From assembly GCA_964447015.1 (NCBI GenBank), contig CAYUQU010000131.1, positions 1 through 6,750 of the forward strand: a DNA stretch of 6,750 nt, read 5' to 3'. Every line of letters starts with the position of its first letter. The first letter of the stretch is position 1. The notes beneath the pieces were generated by a model. It was given only the letters and a program-made list of their open reading frames with translations, did not search any database and had not been told where the DNA came from. Of the stretch, positions 5,943 to 6,750 are shown piece by piece. Position numbers and translations under genes: made by a program. The DNA is from Wandonia sp964447015. Its GTDB lineage: Bacteria; Bacteroidota; Bacteroidia; Flavobacteriales_D; Crocinitomicaceae.

Positions 5943-6321
5943 ACCGCTAACGTCAGTCCGTCTAAAAACCTCCGTTTAAATAAATTTTATGTATAAAACT
6001 AGCCAAATAATTTCATTTTAAGGATACCTATTGAGCGATTTTTAAAAATGGAGTAGTATGATTTTGAAATGATAAAGTGGTTAAAATCGCTTTAAAATGA
6101 CCGATATAATACCAAAAATTAAGCGCAAGCCCTTTTAGGTAGGCTTTGAGTAATTTTTTGTCGACGATGTTGAAAAAGTGAAGGGAGGTTTTTATACAGT
6201 TTGGCGGTTGGCGCAGTGGCGGATTTCGGAGCACAAAACTGTCAATACACCACAAAAGTTGATGCGAGGTAGAATGTTCAATTAACCACGTCACCCGCCA
6301 TTGAGCCAAACGCCTGGCGGT
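5943..6321 (-). repeat. attC-like site B, split by an inserted element
   Basis: Site B has the same plan as site A but is interrupted. Its outer core box ACCGCTAACG lies at 5943-5952. The rest resumes at about 6197 with CAGTTTGGCG and ends at GGCGGT (6316-6321), 10 bp before the RloB-like stop. Arms 6203-6222 and 6295-6314 pair at 17 of 20 positions. Relative to site A, the gene-proximal core box has lost three bases (CTGTTAGCGGT in A, CTGGCGGT in B), which removes the GTT/AAC triplet. Both changes should weaken recombination at this site. Confidence 0.6.
5958..6196. mobile_element. Small inverted-repeat (MITE-like) element inserted in site B
   Basis: An AT-rich segment bounded by TAAAAACCTCC (5963-5973) and its exact reverse complement (6184-6194). 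A CAGT lies just outside on each side (5954-5957 and 6197-6200), a possible 4-bp target duplication, although the bases between CAGT and the repeats differ in number on the two sides. An internal 9-bp inverted pair (AGCGATTTT at 6034-6042, AAAATCGCT at 6083-6091) gives further secondary structure. A - strand frame of about 55 codons up to 6028 stays open through most of the element and might be a decayed transposase tail, but I cannot identify it. The element explains why the gap 5895-6331 is long and non-coding. Confidence 0.5.
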
Positions 6322-6331
6322 AGTACTTTAT

Positions 6332-6750
6332 CTATCGTCTTAGGTTTCTATTCAATTCTTCCACTAATTCATATACCTTTGTATTTGGGTTTTGTTGATG
6401 GTATGGAAGATTCTCTTGTCGCTCAAATAACTGTCTTGCTCTTTCAATAGCTTTTTCTTGTGAAGAATCTTTATCATTTTTTAATATGTCATATATTTTC
6501 AAACAAAAAGCATACTTTTTGCCATCCTTTACATAATTTATTCCAAATCTTTTACCTAATTCTGCATAATAAAAAGACCTCAAATGTTGTGACTCACTCA
6601 AATTGTAATGTAAATAAAACCATAACTCAAAAGCATCATTTGAATAGGCTACTTTGTATCCAAGATTTAAAGCTCTTGTAATTGCATTATCAAAATCTGC
6701 AAATTCATCAGCACCTCTTTTCTTATCCATATCAAAGACACACCAAACTT
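6332..6750 (-). CDS. RloB-like protein, C-terminal part (5' end outside window)
   Basis: The frame is open to the right window edge, reading VWCVFDMDK before and into the first internal Met at 6730, so the true start lies outside. VFDMD (6722-6736), a small-residue linker, then AYSNDAFELWFYLHYN (residues 28-43 from that Met) and the closing NPNTKVYELVEELN (118-131) are the recognisable core of the RloB family. RloB genes were first named as restriction-linked ORFs in Campylobacter type I R-M loci and usually follow rloA, an ATPase gene; the pair is regarded as phage-defence or abortive-infection related. The two Asp of VFDMD and the SN.AFELW stretch probably form an active site, perhaps Toprim-like, which is inference. 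The stop lies 10 bp from attC-like site B. An RloA-type ATPase is expected just beyond 6750. Confidence 0.82.
   Translation of the reverse strand, partial: VWCVFDMDKKRGADEFADFDNAITRALNLGYKVAYSNDAFELWFYLHYNLSESQHLRSFYYAELGKRFGINYVKDGKKYAFCLKIYDILKNDKDSSQEKAIERARQLFERQENLPYHQQNPNTKVYELVEELNRNLRR

Noticed and set aside
6028..6309. A 93-codon - strand open frame
   Set aside because: It spans half of attC-like site B and then the inserted element, so its N-terminal part would be translated repeat sequence. Only the part inside the element (to 6028) might be a decayed coding remnant, and I cannot identify it.
4974..6312. Possible two-unit CRISPR
   Set aside because: The copies are 113 bp long, more than 1.2 kb apart and have a full gene between them, which does not fit CRISPR repeat-spacer geometry.

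Overview
The window looks like part of a Bacteroidota chromosome. Coding density is moderate, AT content is high, and intergenic gaps are short with no clear Shine-Dalgarno sequences. One start has a possible TAnnTTT-type -7 box, and the protein families fit that phylum. This is an inference from sequence style; there is no rRNA or other marker gene here.

Left edge (1-436): the 3' end of an M13 (neprilysin/PepO-like) metallopeptidase gene on the + strand runs into a perfect 48-bp palindrome followed by a T tract. The palindrome sits between two converging transcription units.

Putative core operon (437-3400, all - strand): transcription order is a papain/NlpC-like cysteine peptidase or amidase, then a glutamate-cysteine-ligase-fold amidoligase-like enzyme (499 aa), then an AlkD-like HEAT-repeat protein. 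Gaps are 34 and 26 bp. A peptide-bond-forming enzyme next to a peptide-bond-cleaving enzyme suggests that one makes or attaches a small peptide or amide and the other trims or removes it. In my hand alignment the AlkD-like protein has Asn where the AlkD catalytic Asp sits, so it may bind rather than excise. This trio is the best candidate for an undescribed system.

Cassette-like region (about 3546-6750, all - strand): three unrelated genes, each followed at its stop codon by an imperfect palindromic repeat with the architecture of an integron attC site (AAC...GTT core boxes, imperfect hairpin arms). Two of the repeats share a 113-bp stretch at 99/113 identity. In transcription order: the C-terminal part of an RloB-like protein (phage-defence associated), attC-like site B (split by a roughly 240-bp inverted-repeat element), a zinc-ribbon protein with a DUF4145/HEPN-like C-terminal half, attC-like site A, a secreted alpha/beta hydrolase, and a shorter attC-like site C. 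Site C marks the end of the array. Directly beyond it lies a short open frame that appears cut off at its 5' side and overlaps an unrecognised 151-aa gene by 4 bp. No integrase is visible; in this orientation it would lie beyond position 6750.

I saw no tRNA, rRNA, CRISPR array or riboswitch. The longest stretch without a credible gene is 5895-6331, which is fully occupied by split site B and the inserted element.
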